Under the pieces are notes generated by a model. That model was not told the DNA's origin. It did not search any database and worked only from the letters and a program-made list of their open reading frames with translations. DNA of 9,711 nt from Clostridia bacterium. GTDB taxonomy: Bacteria > Bacillota > Clostridia > Christensenellales > Maliibacteriaceae. The position numbers were made by a program, and so were the translations under genes. The stretch's first letter is position 1; each line of letters opens with the position of its first letter. This document shows positions 1 to 7,034 of the stretch, one piece after another. The DNA is taken from contig JAGBGW010000015.1 of assembly GCA_017935825.1 (NCBI GenBank), forward strand, positions 1-9,711. Reading direction: 5' to 3'.

Positions 1-108
1 ATCAACGAAGCGGTGGAACTTGCCAAACGTTACTGCGGCGATGAAACGCCTACCTTCATCAATGGTATGCTGTCTTCGTACGCTGCTCAATTGGCGCAGG
101 AGGAATAA
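1..108 (+). CDS. nusB: NusB transcription antitermination factor, C-terminal fragment
   Basis: Frame 1 is open from the left edge to TAA at 106-108 and gives the last 35 residues of a protein. The fragment begins INEAVELAKRYCGDETPTFI and continues with an NGMLSSYAAQ-like tail. NusB proteins end in this way (a NEAVELAKxY helix, then a FINGVL helix). NusB binds BoxA RNA with NusE (ribosomal protein S10) and helps RNA polymerase resist termination, mainly on rRNA operons. The N-terminal three quarters lie outside the window. The stop codon is 2 nt before the next ATG, and the last codons carry that gene's ribosome binding site, so the two genes are almost certainly co-transcribed. The gene order also fits, since nusB often precedes folD/xseA in Clostridia. 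The main limit is the short length of the fragment. Confidence 0.85.
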   Translation: MNEAVELAKRYCGDETPTFINGMLSSYAAQLAQEE

Positions 109-110
109 AA

Positions 111-1088
111 ATGAAACGCGGAGTGTGCATTGGCGTGGATACCAGCTGTTATACCACGTCCGTTGCCGCTGTGGATGAAAACGGCGTTTTGCTTTGCCAG
201 CAGCGCGAGATATTGCCCGTAAAGATGGGTGAATGCGGGCTGCGTCAAAGTGACGCATTATATCAGCATGTATGCAAGCTGCCGGACTTGTTTCGGCAGC
301 TTTTGTCAGATTTAAGGGAAATCTGTGATTATGAAGTCAAATGCGTGTGCGTTTCTGCCACGCCCAGATCGCTGGAAGAAAGCTACATGCCTGTCTTTCG
401 TGCGGGACATGCCTTTGCAAAGACCATGGCGGAATGCTTCTGTGTACCGCTTTATGTGACTTCCCACCAGGTCGGACACCTGCTTGCAGGTACCCATGCT
501 TCCAACATCCATTTCGGCGACGATTTTCTTGCAATTCATCTTTCGGGCGGCACCTGCGAAATGCTGCATGTAAACCATGAGACTTACGAAGGCGAATTGG
601 TGGGGGAAACCCTTGACAACAGCGCAGGCCAGATGATCGACCGCATCGGTGTGCAGATGGGCTTGCCCTTTCCTGCAGGTGTGCATATGGAACGCCTTGC
701 AGGTGAATTTTCAGATGAAACTTTGGATATCAACGACATCCCTGTCAGTGTCCGCGATATGCAGGTCAGCTTTGCAGGTCCTGCCTCGGCACTGAAAAGA
801 AGGGTGGAATCGGGGGCAGACCATGCGTACGTTGCCATGTGCACCTACAGCACCGTTGCCCGTACCCTTGTCAAATGGATGGCAAATGCATTGAAAAAAA
901 CAGGTGTGCGTGATGTACTCATCATGGGCGGTGTTGCATCCAGCAGCATTCTTCGTACGCTGATCGCACAGCGCGTGCAAAAGCAGTGCCGCGCCCTTCG
1001 CGTGCACTATGCCCAAAGCTTCCTTGCAAGCGACAACGCCGTTGGCGTAGCCATCTACGGCGCATTGAAACATAAAGGAGAAATCTAA
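111..1088 (+). CDS. TsaD/Kae1-like paralog (clostridial 'O-sialoglycoprotein endopeptidase'-type protein), function unknown
   Basis: This 325-residue protein has the ASKHA (actin-like ATPase) fold signature of the TsaD/Kae1 family. Visible motifs are an N-terminal phosphate-1-like GVDTSCYTTS (8-17), HQVGH with the HxxxH metal pair H119 and H123, SGGTCE (145-150), GETLDNSAG (165-173), GGVASS (273-278) and SDNAVGVA (307-314), where D308 matches the third metal ligand of TsaD. It differs from true TsaD: the ETSCDET box is replaced by DTSCYTT, and the GGVVPELASRxH region is replaced by GLRQSDALYQH (43-53). That GLRQS form marks a separate paralogous family common in Clostridia next to nusB. TsaD itself makes the t6A modification of tRNA; whether this paralog acts on a nucleotide, tRNA or protein is unknown. 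The start is supported by AGGAGG at 98-103, 7 nt before ATG. Its old name, glycoprotease, should not be taken as function. Confidence 0.85.
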   Translation: MKRGVCIGVDTSCYTTSVAAVDENGVLLCQQREILPVKMGECGLRQSDALYQHVCKLPDLFRQLLSDLREICDYEVKCVCVSATPRSLEESYMPVFRAGHAFAKTMAECFCVPLYVTSHQVGHLLAGTHASNIHFGDDFLAIHLSGGTCEMLHVNHETYEGELVGETLDNSAGQMIDRIGVQMGLPFPAGVHMERLAGEFSDETLDINDIPVSVRDMQVSFAGPASALKRRVESGADHAYVAMCTYSTVARTLVKWMANALKKTGVRDVLIMGGVASSSILRTLIAQRVQKQCRALRVHYAQSFLASDNAVGVAIYGALKHKGEI

Positions 1089-1091
1089 GCT

Positions 1092-1949
1092 ATGTCTGCA
1101 GTAATTTTGGACGGTAAAGCACTTGCGGCAAGCATCCGTGAAGATCTTTCGCAAAAAGTGCAGACCTTGATCGAGGAAACAGGTGTCAAGCCCACCCTTG
1201 CTGTCATCGTTGCAGGGGATGACCCTGCAAGCGCCGTCTATGTGCGCAATAAAGAACGTGCCTGCATCGGTGCAGGCATGGGTTCCATCGTGGATCGTCT
1301 GCCCCAAGACGTGACGCAGGAAGAACTGGAAGCCCTCGTGCGCCGCTATAACGAGGATGATTCCATCCACGGCATCCTGGTACAGCTGCCCCTGCCCAAG
1401 CATCTTGATGAATCCCGCGTGCTGGAACTGATCGATCCCAAAAAGGATGTGGACGGTTTCCATGCGGTGAATATGGGCGCTCTTTTGTCGGGAATGGAAG
1501 GCTTTGTGCCCTGCACGCCCAAGGGTGTCATGCGCCTGATCGAAAGCGCAGGTATCGACCTTTCGGGCAAAAATGCAGTGATCGTGGGCAGAAGCAACAT
1601 CGTGGGCAAACCTGCCGCACTGCTTCTCCTGCAAAAAAATGCCACCGTCACCGTCTGCCATTCCAAGACGGAGGACCTTTCCTCGTTCACGAAAAATGCA
1701 GACGTACTTGTTGCGGCAGTTGGCCGCCCCAATATGATCACAGGCGATATGGTAAAACCCGGCGCAGTGGTCATTGACGTTGGCATCAACCGCACAGAAT
1801 CCGGCCTTGTGGGCGATGTGGATTTTGCATCCGCCAGCGAAGTTGCAGGCTATATCACGCCCGTGCCCGGCGGCGTAGGTCCCATGACCATCGCCATGCT
1901 GCTTGAAAATACTTATATTGGAGCGAAAAATTCATGCGCCAAAGCGTAA
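1092..1949 (+). CDS. folD: Bifunctional methylenetetrahydrofolate dehydrogenase / methenyltetrahydrofolate cyclohydrolase FolD
   Basis: FolD oxidises 5,10-methylene-THF with NADP and hydrolyses the product to 10-formyl-THF, feeding purine and formyl-methionine synthesis in the cytosol. The 285-residue protein has normal family length. The N-terminal catalytic domain shows YVRNK with Y50 and the catalytic K54, then QLPLP (98-102) and KDVDG with D121. The Rossmann domain shows GRSNIVGKPA (166-175) for nucleotide binding, followed by PGGVGPMT (259-266) near the C-terminus. All catalytic positions I can place are intact. ATG at 1092 is preceded by AAAGGAG (1074-1080) and lies 3 nt after the upstream stop. 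The last codons overlap the start of xseA by 16 nt and also carry its ribosome binding site (TTGGAG at 1918-1923). Confidence 0.97.
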   Translation: MSAVILDGKALAASIREDLSQKVQTLIEETGVKPTLAVIVAGDDPASAVYVRNKERACIGAGMGSIVDRLPQDVTQEELEALVRRYNEDDSIHGILVQLPLPKHLDESRVLELIDPKKDVDGFHAVNMGALLSGMEGFVPCTPKGVMRLIESAGIDLSGKNAVIVGRSNIVGKPAALLLLQKNATVTVCHSKTEDLSSFTKNADVLVAAVGRPNMITGDMVKPGAVVIDVGINRTESGLVGDVDFASASEVAGYITPVPGGVGPMTIAMLLENTYIGAKNSCAKA

Positions 1950-3130
1950 CCGTCGGCGAGTTAAATGAATATGTAAAATCCGCCCTTGAAAACGACCCGA
2001 TGCTGCGCGGTATCACGCTCATCGGCGAGGTATCGGGGTATAAGAAATACCCTTCGGGACATGCCTACTTCACTTTGAAGGACGAGCATGCCGCCATCTC
2101 CTGTGTTTGTTTTGCCCAGTATCAGGCGCAGGCCTTCATGCCGCAAAACGGACAGCTGGTGGAAGCGGTGGGCAGCGTGTCGGTTTATGTCAAAGAGGGG
2201 CGCTACCAGTTTATCGTCCGCGCCATGCGCCCTGCAGGTGTGGGTGCGCTGTATGTGGCGTTTGAAAAATTGAAGAAACAGCTGCAGGAAGAAGGGCTTT
2301 TTGATCTTTCCCGCAAGCGTCCCATTCCAAAGCTGCCTGCCTGTGTGGGCGTGGTCACTTCCGGTAAAGGCGCGGCAGTGCGCGACATTATCCACGTTAT
2401 TTCCCGAAGATATCCAAGAGCTGATATCCTTATCTGTCCTGTGGCGGTGCAGGGCGCCCAATCCGCACCCGATATTGCCCGGGGAATCCGCTGGATGAAC
2501 GACTATGGTCGTGCCGATGTGCTGATCGTGGGTCGCGGTGGCGGCAGTGCAGAGGACCTTTGGGCATTCAATACGGAGATTGTAGCGCGAGCCATTGCGG
2601 ATTCAAAAATTCCCGTCATCTCTGCTGTTGGTCATGAGACCGATACCACCATCGCTGACTTTGTATCCGACCTTCGTGCGCCCACACCTTCTGCTGCGGC
2701 GGAGCTGGCAGTTCCCGTCATGGCGGAACTGGAAGGCGCTGCATCCAAGCTTATGCAGCGTGCAGGACTTGCCGTGCATCGGGTCATCGATATGAAGTTT
2801 TCGCGCATGAAAGCTTTGCTTTCCACGCGGCAGATGGCAATGCCTGCACGCAATATCGAAAAACATGCACTTCGTCTGCAGCAGCTGACAAGCCGTCTTT
2901 CCACAGCCGTCAGCACCGTGTCCATGGAAAAATCCCATCAGGCACAGGTCTTGACCGAGCGCCTTTCATCCCTTGACCCCAAGGCGGTCATGGCGCGCGG
3001 CTTTGCCATGGTAACGGACGAAGAAGGAAAACTAATATCGACAAGCACGCAGAAAAAAGACGGCATCGTGACCATTACCTGGCGCGACGGCTGTCGTCAG
3101 GCGGAATTTGTGTCGAATATGGAGGAATAA
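1934..3130 (+). CDS. xseA: Exodeoxyribonuclease VII large subunit XseA
   Basis: XseA is the catalytic subunit of exonuclease VII, which degrades single-stranded DNA from both ends and acts in mismatch repair and damage tolerance with several XseB subunits. The 398-residue protein shows an N-terminal OB-fold (about 22-98; GEVSG 31-35, AYFTLKD 44-50). The nuclease domain follows, with GVVTSGKGAAVRD (139-151), RGGGSAEDLWAFN (201-213) and GHETDTTIADF (233-243) running into DLRAPTPSAAAE (246-257). A helical, probably coiled-coil stretch spans about 258-345, and the conserved LDPKAVMARG (347-356) opens the C-terminal segment. It is shorter than the roughly 450 residues of the E. coli and B. subtilis proteins, and the loss falls in the helical region. 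It starts inside folD and ends 6 nt before xseB; its last codons carry the GGAGG for xseB. Confidence 0.96.
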   Translation: MRQSVTVGELNEYVKSALENDPMLRGITLIGEVSGYKKYPSGHAYFTLKDEHAAISCVCFAQYQAQAFMPQNGQLVEAVGSVSVYVKEGRYQFIVRAMRPAGVGALYVAFEKLKKQLQEEGLFDLSRKRPIPKLPACVGVVTSGKGAAVRDIIHVISRRYPRADILICPVAVQGAQSAPDIARGIRWMNDYGRADVLIVGRGGGSAEDLWAFNTEIVARAIADSKIPVISAVGHETDTTIADFVSDLRAPTPSAAAELAVPVMAELEGAASKLMQRAGLAVHRVIDMKFSRMKALLSTRQMAMPARNIEKHALRLQQLTSRLSTAVSTVSMEKSHQAQVLTERLSSLDPKAVMARGFAMVTDEEGKLISTSTQKKDGIVTITWRDGCRQAEFVSNMEE

Positions 3131-3136
3131 CACCTT

Positions 3137-3385
3137 ATGGCGACAAAACAGGAAAAATTGAGTTTTGAAGAGAATCTTGCGGGTCTGCAGCAGATCGTGG
3201 AACGTCTGGAGCGGGGCGATATCGCGCTGGATGAATCCGTTGCACTGTATGAAGAGGGGATGCGCTATGCTCAGGCCATGAACGGTCAGCTGAAAAAAGC
3301 GGCGGGCAAAGTCACTACCTTGGAAAAGAAGCAGGCTGCGTTTGAAGAATCCTTGTTTGAACTGCAGGAGGATGCAGATGTCTGA
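3137..3385 (+). CDS. xseB: Exodeoxyribonuclease VII small subunit XseB
   Basis: This 82-residue, largely helical, charged protein has the normal XseB size. It carries the family core SFEENLAGLQQIVERLE (9-25), followed by GDIALDESVALYEEGM, the two-helix hairpin that docks on the XseA coiled coil. XseB has no catalytic site and stabilises the holoenzyme. ATG at 3137 is preceded by GGAGG (3121-3125), which lies in the last codons of xseA. The 3' end overlaps the likely ispA start by 8 nt, so the two are probably translationally coupled. Confidence 0.95.
   Translation: MATKQEKLSFEENLAGLQQIVERLERGDIALDESVALYEEGMRYAQAMNGQLKKAAGKVTTLEKKQAAFEESLFELQEDADV
3366..3371 (+). promoter_or_regulatory. Ribosome binding site that fixes the ispA start
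   Basis: AGGAGG lies inside the xseB 3' end. It is 6 nt before ATG 3378 and directly abuts ATG 3372, so ATG 3378 is favoured. A further in-frame ATG at 3342 lies upstream of this site and is not supported. Confidence 0.8.
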
Positions 3386-4244
3386 ACTGAAAAACCTTGC
3401 ACAAAGCGTGCAGAAGGCGTTGGAAGAACTGTTTGAACGGACCACTATTCCTTCTCAGGTCAAAGAGGCCATGTGGTACAGCGTTTCCGCAGGCGGCAAA
3501 CGGCTTCGTCCTGCCTTGATGCTGCTTTTCTGCCGTGCATTTGGCGGACAGGATGCTGATGCCATGCCGTATGCCTGTGCGATGGAGATGATCCATACCT
3601 ATTCTTTGATCCACGACGACCTGCCTGCCATGGATAACGACGACCTTCGCCGCGGCAGACCCACCTGCCATAAAGTTTACGGTGAGGGCATGGCACTTCT
3701 TGCGGGCGACGGCCTTTTGAACTTTGCCTATGAGACCATGATTTCTGCGGCAAAACAGTCTCCCGTGCGCGGCATCCGTGCCATGGATGAAATTGCCTGC
3801 GGCGCAGGTGTGACCGGCATGATCGCAGGTCAGTGCATGGATTTAAGCAACGAACGGGGCAACGCAGACTATGCAACCGAAGATGTCCACCGTGCAAAGA
3901 CGGGTGCCATGATCCGTGCGGCATGCACTGCAGGTGCCATCCTTGGCGGCGCGGACGAAGAGGGTATTGCAGCAGCGGCATGCTACGGCGAAAAACTTGG
4001 TCTTGCCTTCCAGATCACCGACGATATTTTGGACGTGACGGGGGATGAGGCAAAGCTTGGCAAGCCCATCGGCTCCGATGAAAGAAATGAAAAGCAGACC
4101 TATGTGGGTCTGTATGGTCTTGAAAAGGCGCGTGAACTTGCCGCCCAGGTGACCGCCGAAGCCATCGAGGCCCTCGCTGCCATCGACGGCGATACGCAGG
4201 TTCTTTCTTCCATTGCCCAAAGCATGTTGGAACGTGAGGCATAA
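3378..4244 (+). CDS. ispA: Short-chain polyprenyl diphosphate synthase, probable farnesyl diphosphate synthase
   Basis: This enzyme condenses IPP with DMAPP/GPP to farnesyl diphosphate, the precursor of undecaprenyl phosphate and quinone side chains. With the start at 3378 it has 288 residues, typical of bacterial IspA. It shows GGKRLRP (39-45) for IPP binding, the first aspartate-rich motif DDLPAMD (80-86) inside YSLIHDDLPAMDND, TGxMIxGQ-like residues near 146-152, and the second aspartate-rich motif DDILD (215-219) inside FQITDDILDVTGD. The two-residue insertion in the first motif with an aromatic residue (Y75) five positions before it is the pattern of eubacterial (type II) farnesyl diphosphate synthases. 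A geranylgeranyl product cannot be fully excluded from sequence. It overlaps xseB by 8 nt and is followed 27 nt later by dxs, another isoprenoid gene. Confidence 0.94.
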   Translation: MSELKNLAQSVQKALEELFERTTIPSQVKEAMWYSVSAGGKRLRPALMLLFCRAFGGQDADAMPYACAMEMIHTYSLIHDDLPAMDNDDLRRGRPTCHKVYGEGMALLAGDGLLNFAYETMISAAKQSPVRGIRAMDEIACGAGVTGMIAGQCMDLSNERGNADYATEDVHRAKTGAMIRAACTAGAILGGADEEGIAAAACYGEKLGLAFQITDDILDVTGDEAKLGKPIGSDERNEKQTYVGLYGLEKARELAAQVTAEAIEALAAIDGDTQVLSSIAQSMLEREA

Positions 4245-4247
4245 TCT

Positions 4248-4260
4248 GTCCGAAAGGGAC
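4248..4260 (+). promoter_or_regulatory. Small hairpin holding the weak dxs ribosome binding region
   Basis: In the 27-nt ispA-dxs gap, GTCC (4248-4251) can pair with GGAC (4257-4260) around loop GAAAG. The only Shine-Dalgarno-like bases, AAAGGG (4253-4258), lie in this loop and 3' arm and are about 13 nt from ATG 4272, which is far and weak compared with other genes here. A regulatory role is inference; the stem is only 4 bp. Confidence 0.3.
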
Positions 4261-4271
4261 GAAATATCGTT

Positions 4272-6131
4272 ATGAGTATTCTTGCAAATGTGGATTATCC
4301 CAAAGACTTAAAATCTCTCAGCGATGAACAGCTGACGATTTTAAGTGACGAGATCCGAAAATTCATCATCACGACCGTCAGCAAAACAGGCGGCCACCTT
4401 GCCTCCAACCTTGGCATTGTGGAACTGACGGTGGCACTGCATGCCTGCTTTGACTGCCCCAAGGACAAGATCGTCTTTGACGTGGGGCACCAGTGCTACG
4501 CCCATAAAATTCTGACAGGCCGCAAATCCCGCATGGCGGATCTTCGCTCCGCAGGCGGCCCCAGCGGTTTTCCCGTCATTACCGAAAGCGAGTACGATGC
4601 ATTCGGCGCAGGTCATGCAGGCACTTCCGTCTCTGCAGCACTTGGTCTTGCCCGCGCCCGCGATATTTTGGGCGGCGATGAACATGTCATTGCCGTGGTG
4701 GGCGACGGCGCCCTTGGCAACGGCATGATCTGGGAAGGCTTCAACGATGCGGGCAATTCCGGCACCAACATGATCGTGGTGCTCAACGACAATAAAATGT
4801 CCATCTCCCGCAACGTGGGCGCAGTGTCCAAGGCACTTCGCCGCATGCGCCACAGTGTGCGCTATAACAGCTTTAAGCTTTGGACGCGCAAGGCAGTGGC
4901 TCGCTGTCCCAGGGTGGAAAACTTCCTGCACCGCATGAAAAACGGCATCAAGTACATGGTGATCGAAGGTGCTTTGTTTGAAGAACTTGGCATGTACTAC
5001 ATCGGTCCCGTGGACGGTCACAATATCACGGAAGTAAAAGAAGCGCTGGAACGTGCAAAGAAAAAGAAGGGTCCCGTGCTTGTACATGTGATGACCAAAA
5101 AAGGAAGCGGTTTTTCCGCCGCCGAGCGCGACCCCAGCCGTTACCACAGTGCATCGACATTCTCCGTCACCAGCGGCAAGATGGATGTCAAACCCTTAAA
5201 GCGCAAGACCTTCGTGGGTGAGTTTTCCGATACCCTTGTGGAACTTGGGAAAAACGACCCCCGTGTGGTTGCCATCACCGCGGCAATGCCCGATGCAACA
5301 GGTATGACCGCGTTTGCCGAACAATTCCCGAAGCGATTCTTTGACGTGGGGATTGCAGAAGAGCATGCCGTTACATTGGCAGCTGCCATGGCGCGTGGCG
5401 GACTTCGTCCCATTGTGTCGGTGTATTCTACGTTCCTTCAGCGAAGCTATGACTCCATCATCCACGACGTGTGTACGCAGAAATTGCCCGTGATCCTGCT
5501 TGCGGATCACGCAGGTATCGTGGGCGACGACGGGCAGACCCATCAGGGCGTGTTCGATATCGCTTTTCTTCGAAGCATCCCCAACATGACGATCCTTTCG
5601 CCCTGTCAGCCCAGTGAGATGGCAGATGCCTTGGCTTATGCACTGTCGCTGGATGGTCCCTGCACCATCCGTTTCCCCAAAGGGGACAACGGCCTTGGCG
5701 ATATGTACCCTAACTGCGTGGCGCAAATGCCCGATGCACGCGTGCTGGTGGAAGGACATGATGTGGCGATCCTTTCCTGCGGCGTGATGGCAAAGCAGGC
5801 CACCATGGCTTCCGAAATTCTGGAAGCGCGGGGCATCACCACCACCGTCTACGGCATGCGCTCTGTCAAGCCTTTGGATGAAGCGGCACTTGCACAAGCC
5901 ATGAAGCACCCTTACATCGTCACCTTGGAAGACGGCGTCCTTCAGGGTGGATTTGGCAGCGCAGTGCTTGAATGGATGAATGAACATCGCGTGATGAATA
6001 AGACCCTTGTGCTTGGCGTACCCGATCGGTTCCTTGTCCACATGACAAGAGCGCAGTGGCTGCAGGAACTGAAACTGGATGCACAGGGCGTGGCAGATTC
6101 CGTCTGCGGTTTTTTGGAGGGAAATAAGTGA
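4272..6131 (+). CDS. dxs: 1-deoxy-D-xylulose-5-phosphate synthase
   Basis: DXS joins pyruvate and glyceraldehyde 3-phosphate to DXP using thiamine diphosphate, the first step of the MEP isoprenoid pathway and a branch to thiamine and pyridoxal. The 619-residue length is normal. Visible residues are H42 and H73 (VGHQ), the Mg/ThDP site D145 (GDGA) to N174 (LNDN), H292, the catalytic E363 in IAEEHAV, Y385 and R391 in YSTFLQR, D420 and H424 in DDGQTHQG, and R467 in IRFPKG. From H42 to H424 these sit at a constant 7-residue offset from E. coli numbering as I recall it. One exception is H413, where E. coli has Arg420 (usual DRAG, here DHAG). GALGNG and AAE also depart from the common GALTGG and PAE. 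The gene ends with TGA overlapping the tlyA GTG by 4 nt. Confidence 0.96.
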   Translation: MSILANVDYPKDLKSLSDEQLTILSDEIRKFIITTVSKTGGHLASNLGIVELTVALHACFDCPKDKIVFDVGHQCYAHKILTGRKSRMADLRSAGGPSGFPVITESEYDAFGAGHAGTSVSAALGLARARDILGGDEHVIAVVGDGALGNGMIWEGFNDAGNSGTNMIVVLNDNKMSISRNVGAVSKALRRMRHSVRYNSFKLWTRKAVARCPRVENFLHRMKNGIKYMVIEGALFEELGMYYIGPVDGHNITEVKEALERAKKKKGPVLVHVMTKKGSGFSAAERDPSRYHSASTFSVTSGKMDVKPLKRKTFVGEFSDTLVELGKNDPRVVAITAAMPDATGMTAFAEQFPKRFFDVGIAEEHAVTLAAAMARGGLRPIVSVYSTFLQRSYDSIIHDVCTQKLPVILLADHAGIVGDDGQTHQGVFDIAFLRSIPNMTILSPCQPSEMADALAYALSLDGPCTIRFPKGDNGLGDMYPNCVAQMPDARVLVEGHDVAILSCGVMAKQATMASEILEARGITTTVYGMRSVKPLDEAALAQAMKHPYIVTLEDGVLQGGFGSAVLEWMNEHRVMNKTLVLGVPDRFLVHMTRAQWLQELKLDAQGVADSVCGFLEGNK

Positions 6132-6922
6132 AAAAACGACTGGATGTATTGATGGTGGAAAAAGGCGTGGCGGATTCCCGTCAAAAGGCACAGGCACTGC
6201 TTATGACGGGCAATGTGCGGGTTAACGGCATCGCCGTGCAGAAGGCTTCCCAGCAGGTGGAGGAATCTTGCGAAATCACCATCACCGAAGGTTTGAAATT
6301 TGTAAGCCGCGGCGGCCTGAAGCTGGAAAAAGCACTGCAGGTGTTTCCCATTGATGTGACGGGCAAAATTTGCGGCGATATCGGCGCTTCCACAGGCGGC
6401 TTTACCGACTGTATGCTGCAGGCAGGTGCAAAAAAGGTTTATTCCATCGACGTTGGCTATGGTCAGCTGGACTGGAAACTTCGAAACGACGACCGCGTTG
6501 TGGTCATGGAACGCATCAATGCACGCTTTATCAAGCCCGAAGATTTTGAAGAACCCTTTGCCTTCGTCGGTGTGGATGCCTCCTTCATTTCTTTGAAGCT
6601 TCTTCTTCCTGCAATGCATACCTGCATGGCAGATGGGGCAGAAGCGGTGGTGCTGATCAAGCCCCAGTTTGAGGCAGGCAAAGGTTTCGTTGGCAAAAAC
6701 GGCGTTGTGCGTGACAAAAACGTCCATGTGCAGGTCATCGAAGACGTGGTGGCATTTGCATCGGAAACGGGCTTTTCCATCGCAGGGCTGAATTTTTCGC
6801 CCATCACAGGTCCCAAGGGGAATATCGAATTCCTCTTGTACCTGAAAAAGAGCGACGAGGAAGATGTGGTGCTGGATGTACCTAAAACGGTCGACGATGC
6901 ACATGAATCCCATCATTCATAA
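6128..6922 (+). CDS. tlyA: TlyA family rRNA (cytidine-2'-O)-methyltransferase
   Basis: The 264-residue protein begins with an S4 RNA-binding domain (about 1-60; RLDVLMVEKG, SRQKAQALLMTGNVRVNG) and continues with an FtsJ-type Rossmann methyltransferase. Motifs are SRGGLKLEKAL (60-70), the SAM site GDIGASTGGFTD (83-94), DVGYGQ (108-113), VGVDASF and IKPQFE. The presumed K-D-K-E catalytic set is K65, D150, K178 and E234, each exactly four residues before the M. tuberculosis TlyA positions as I recall them (69, 154, 182, 238). Characterised TlyA proteins methylate 23S rRNA C1920, and some also 16S rRNA C1409; which type this is cannot be decided here. Older labels call it hemolysin A. The start is GTG in a GTGA overlap with dxs, supported by GGAGGG at 6116-6121. 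The tail after 240 is acidic and not conserved. Confidence 0.93.
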   Translation: MKKRLDVLMVEKGVADSRQKAQALLMTGNVRVNGIAVQKASQQVEESCEITITEGLKFVSRGGLKLEKALQVFPIDVTGKICGDIGASTGGFTDCMLQAGAKKVYSIDVGYGQLDWKLRNDDRVVVMERINARFIKPEDFEEPFAFVGVDASFISLKLLLPAMHTCMADGAEAVVLIKPQFEAGKGFVGKNGVVRDKNVHVQVIEDVVAFASETGFSIAGLNFSPITGPKGNIEFLLYLKKSDEEDVVLDVPKTVDDAHESHHS

Positions 6923-6932
6923 GCTGTATATG

Positions 6933-6970
6933 CACGAATACAGGAAATTTTCTTGTATTCGTGTATTTTT
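6933..6970 (+). terminator. Rho-independent terminator after tlyA
   Basis: CACGAATACAGGA (6933-6945) pairs with TCTTGTATTCGTG (6951-6963) over 13 bp with one G-T wobble around the 5-nt loop AATTT. The stem is followed by TATTTTTAT. It lies 11 nt after the tlyA stop. The stem is AT-rich for a terminator, but its length and the T tract make the call sound. It closes the long upstream operon. Confidence 0.82.
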
Positions 6971-6992
6971 ATAAAATTATTTCCTTTTCAAG

Positions 6993-7021
6993 TTGAAAAA
7001 AACAAACAATTGATGTATATT
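6993..7021 (+). promoter_or_regulatory. Sigma-A-type promoter for nadK-argR-recN
   Basis: A -35 box TTGAAA (6993-6998) and a -10 box TATATT (7016-7021) are separated by exactly 17 nt in a very AT-rich stretch. Each box differs from consensus at one position (TTGACA, TATAAT). Transcription would start near 7028, about 30 nt before the nadK start. The position just after the upstream terminator supports it. Confidence 0.78.
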
Positions 7022-7034
7022 GATACCAGAAGTA

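Noticed and set aside
711..1661. Long minus-strand open frame of 316 codons opposite the TsaD-like gene and folD
   Set aside because: It is rich in His and Cys, as expected from the reverse complement of ATG/GTG and GCA codons; it spans two recognised genes and matches no family I know.
3342..3377. Upstream in-frame start giving a 300-residue IspA
   Set aside because: It has no ribosome binding site and adds an unconserved Cys-rich stretch; ATG 3378 follows AGGAGG at good spacing.
5196..6916. Two long overlapping minus-strand open frames (5196-6197 and 5942-6916) opposite dxs and tlyA
   Set aside because: They lie opposite well-conserved coding sequence, have no recognisable domain and result from the rarity of TTA, CTA and TCA codons in the real genes.
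6935..6961. CGAATA...TATTCG arms in the tlyA-nadK gap as an ARG-box palindrome
   Set aside because: The half sites are 15 nt apart, too far for a standard ARG box, and the repeat is explained by the terminator stem.
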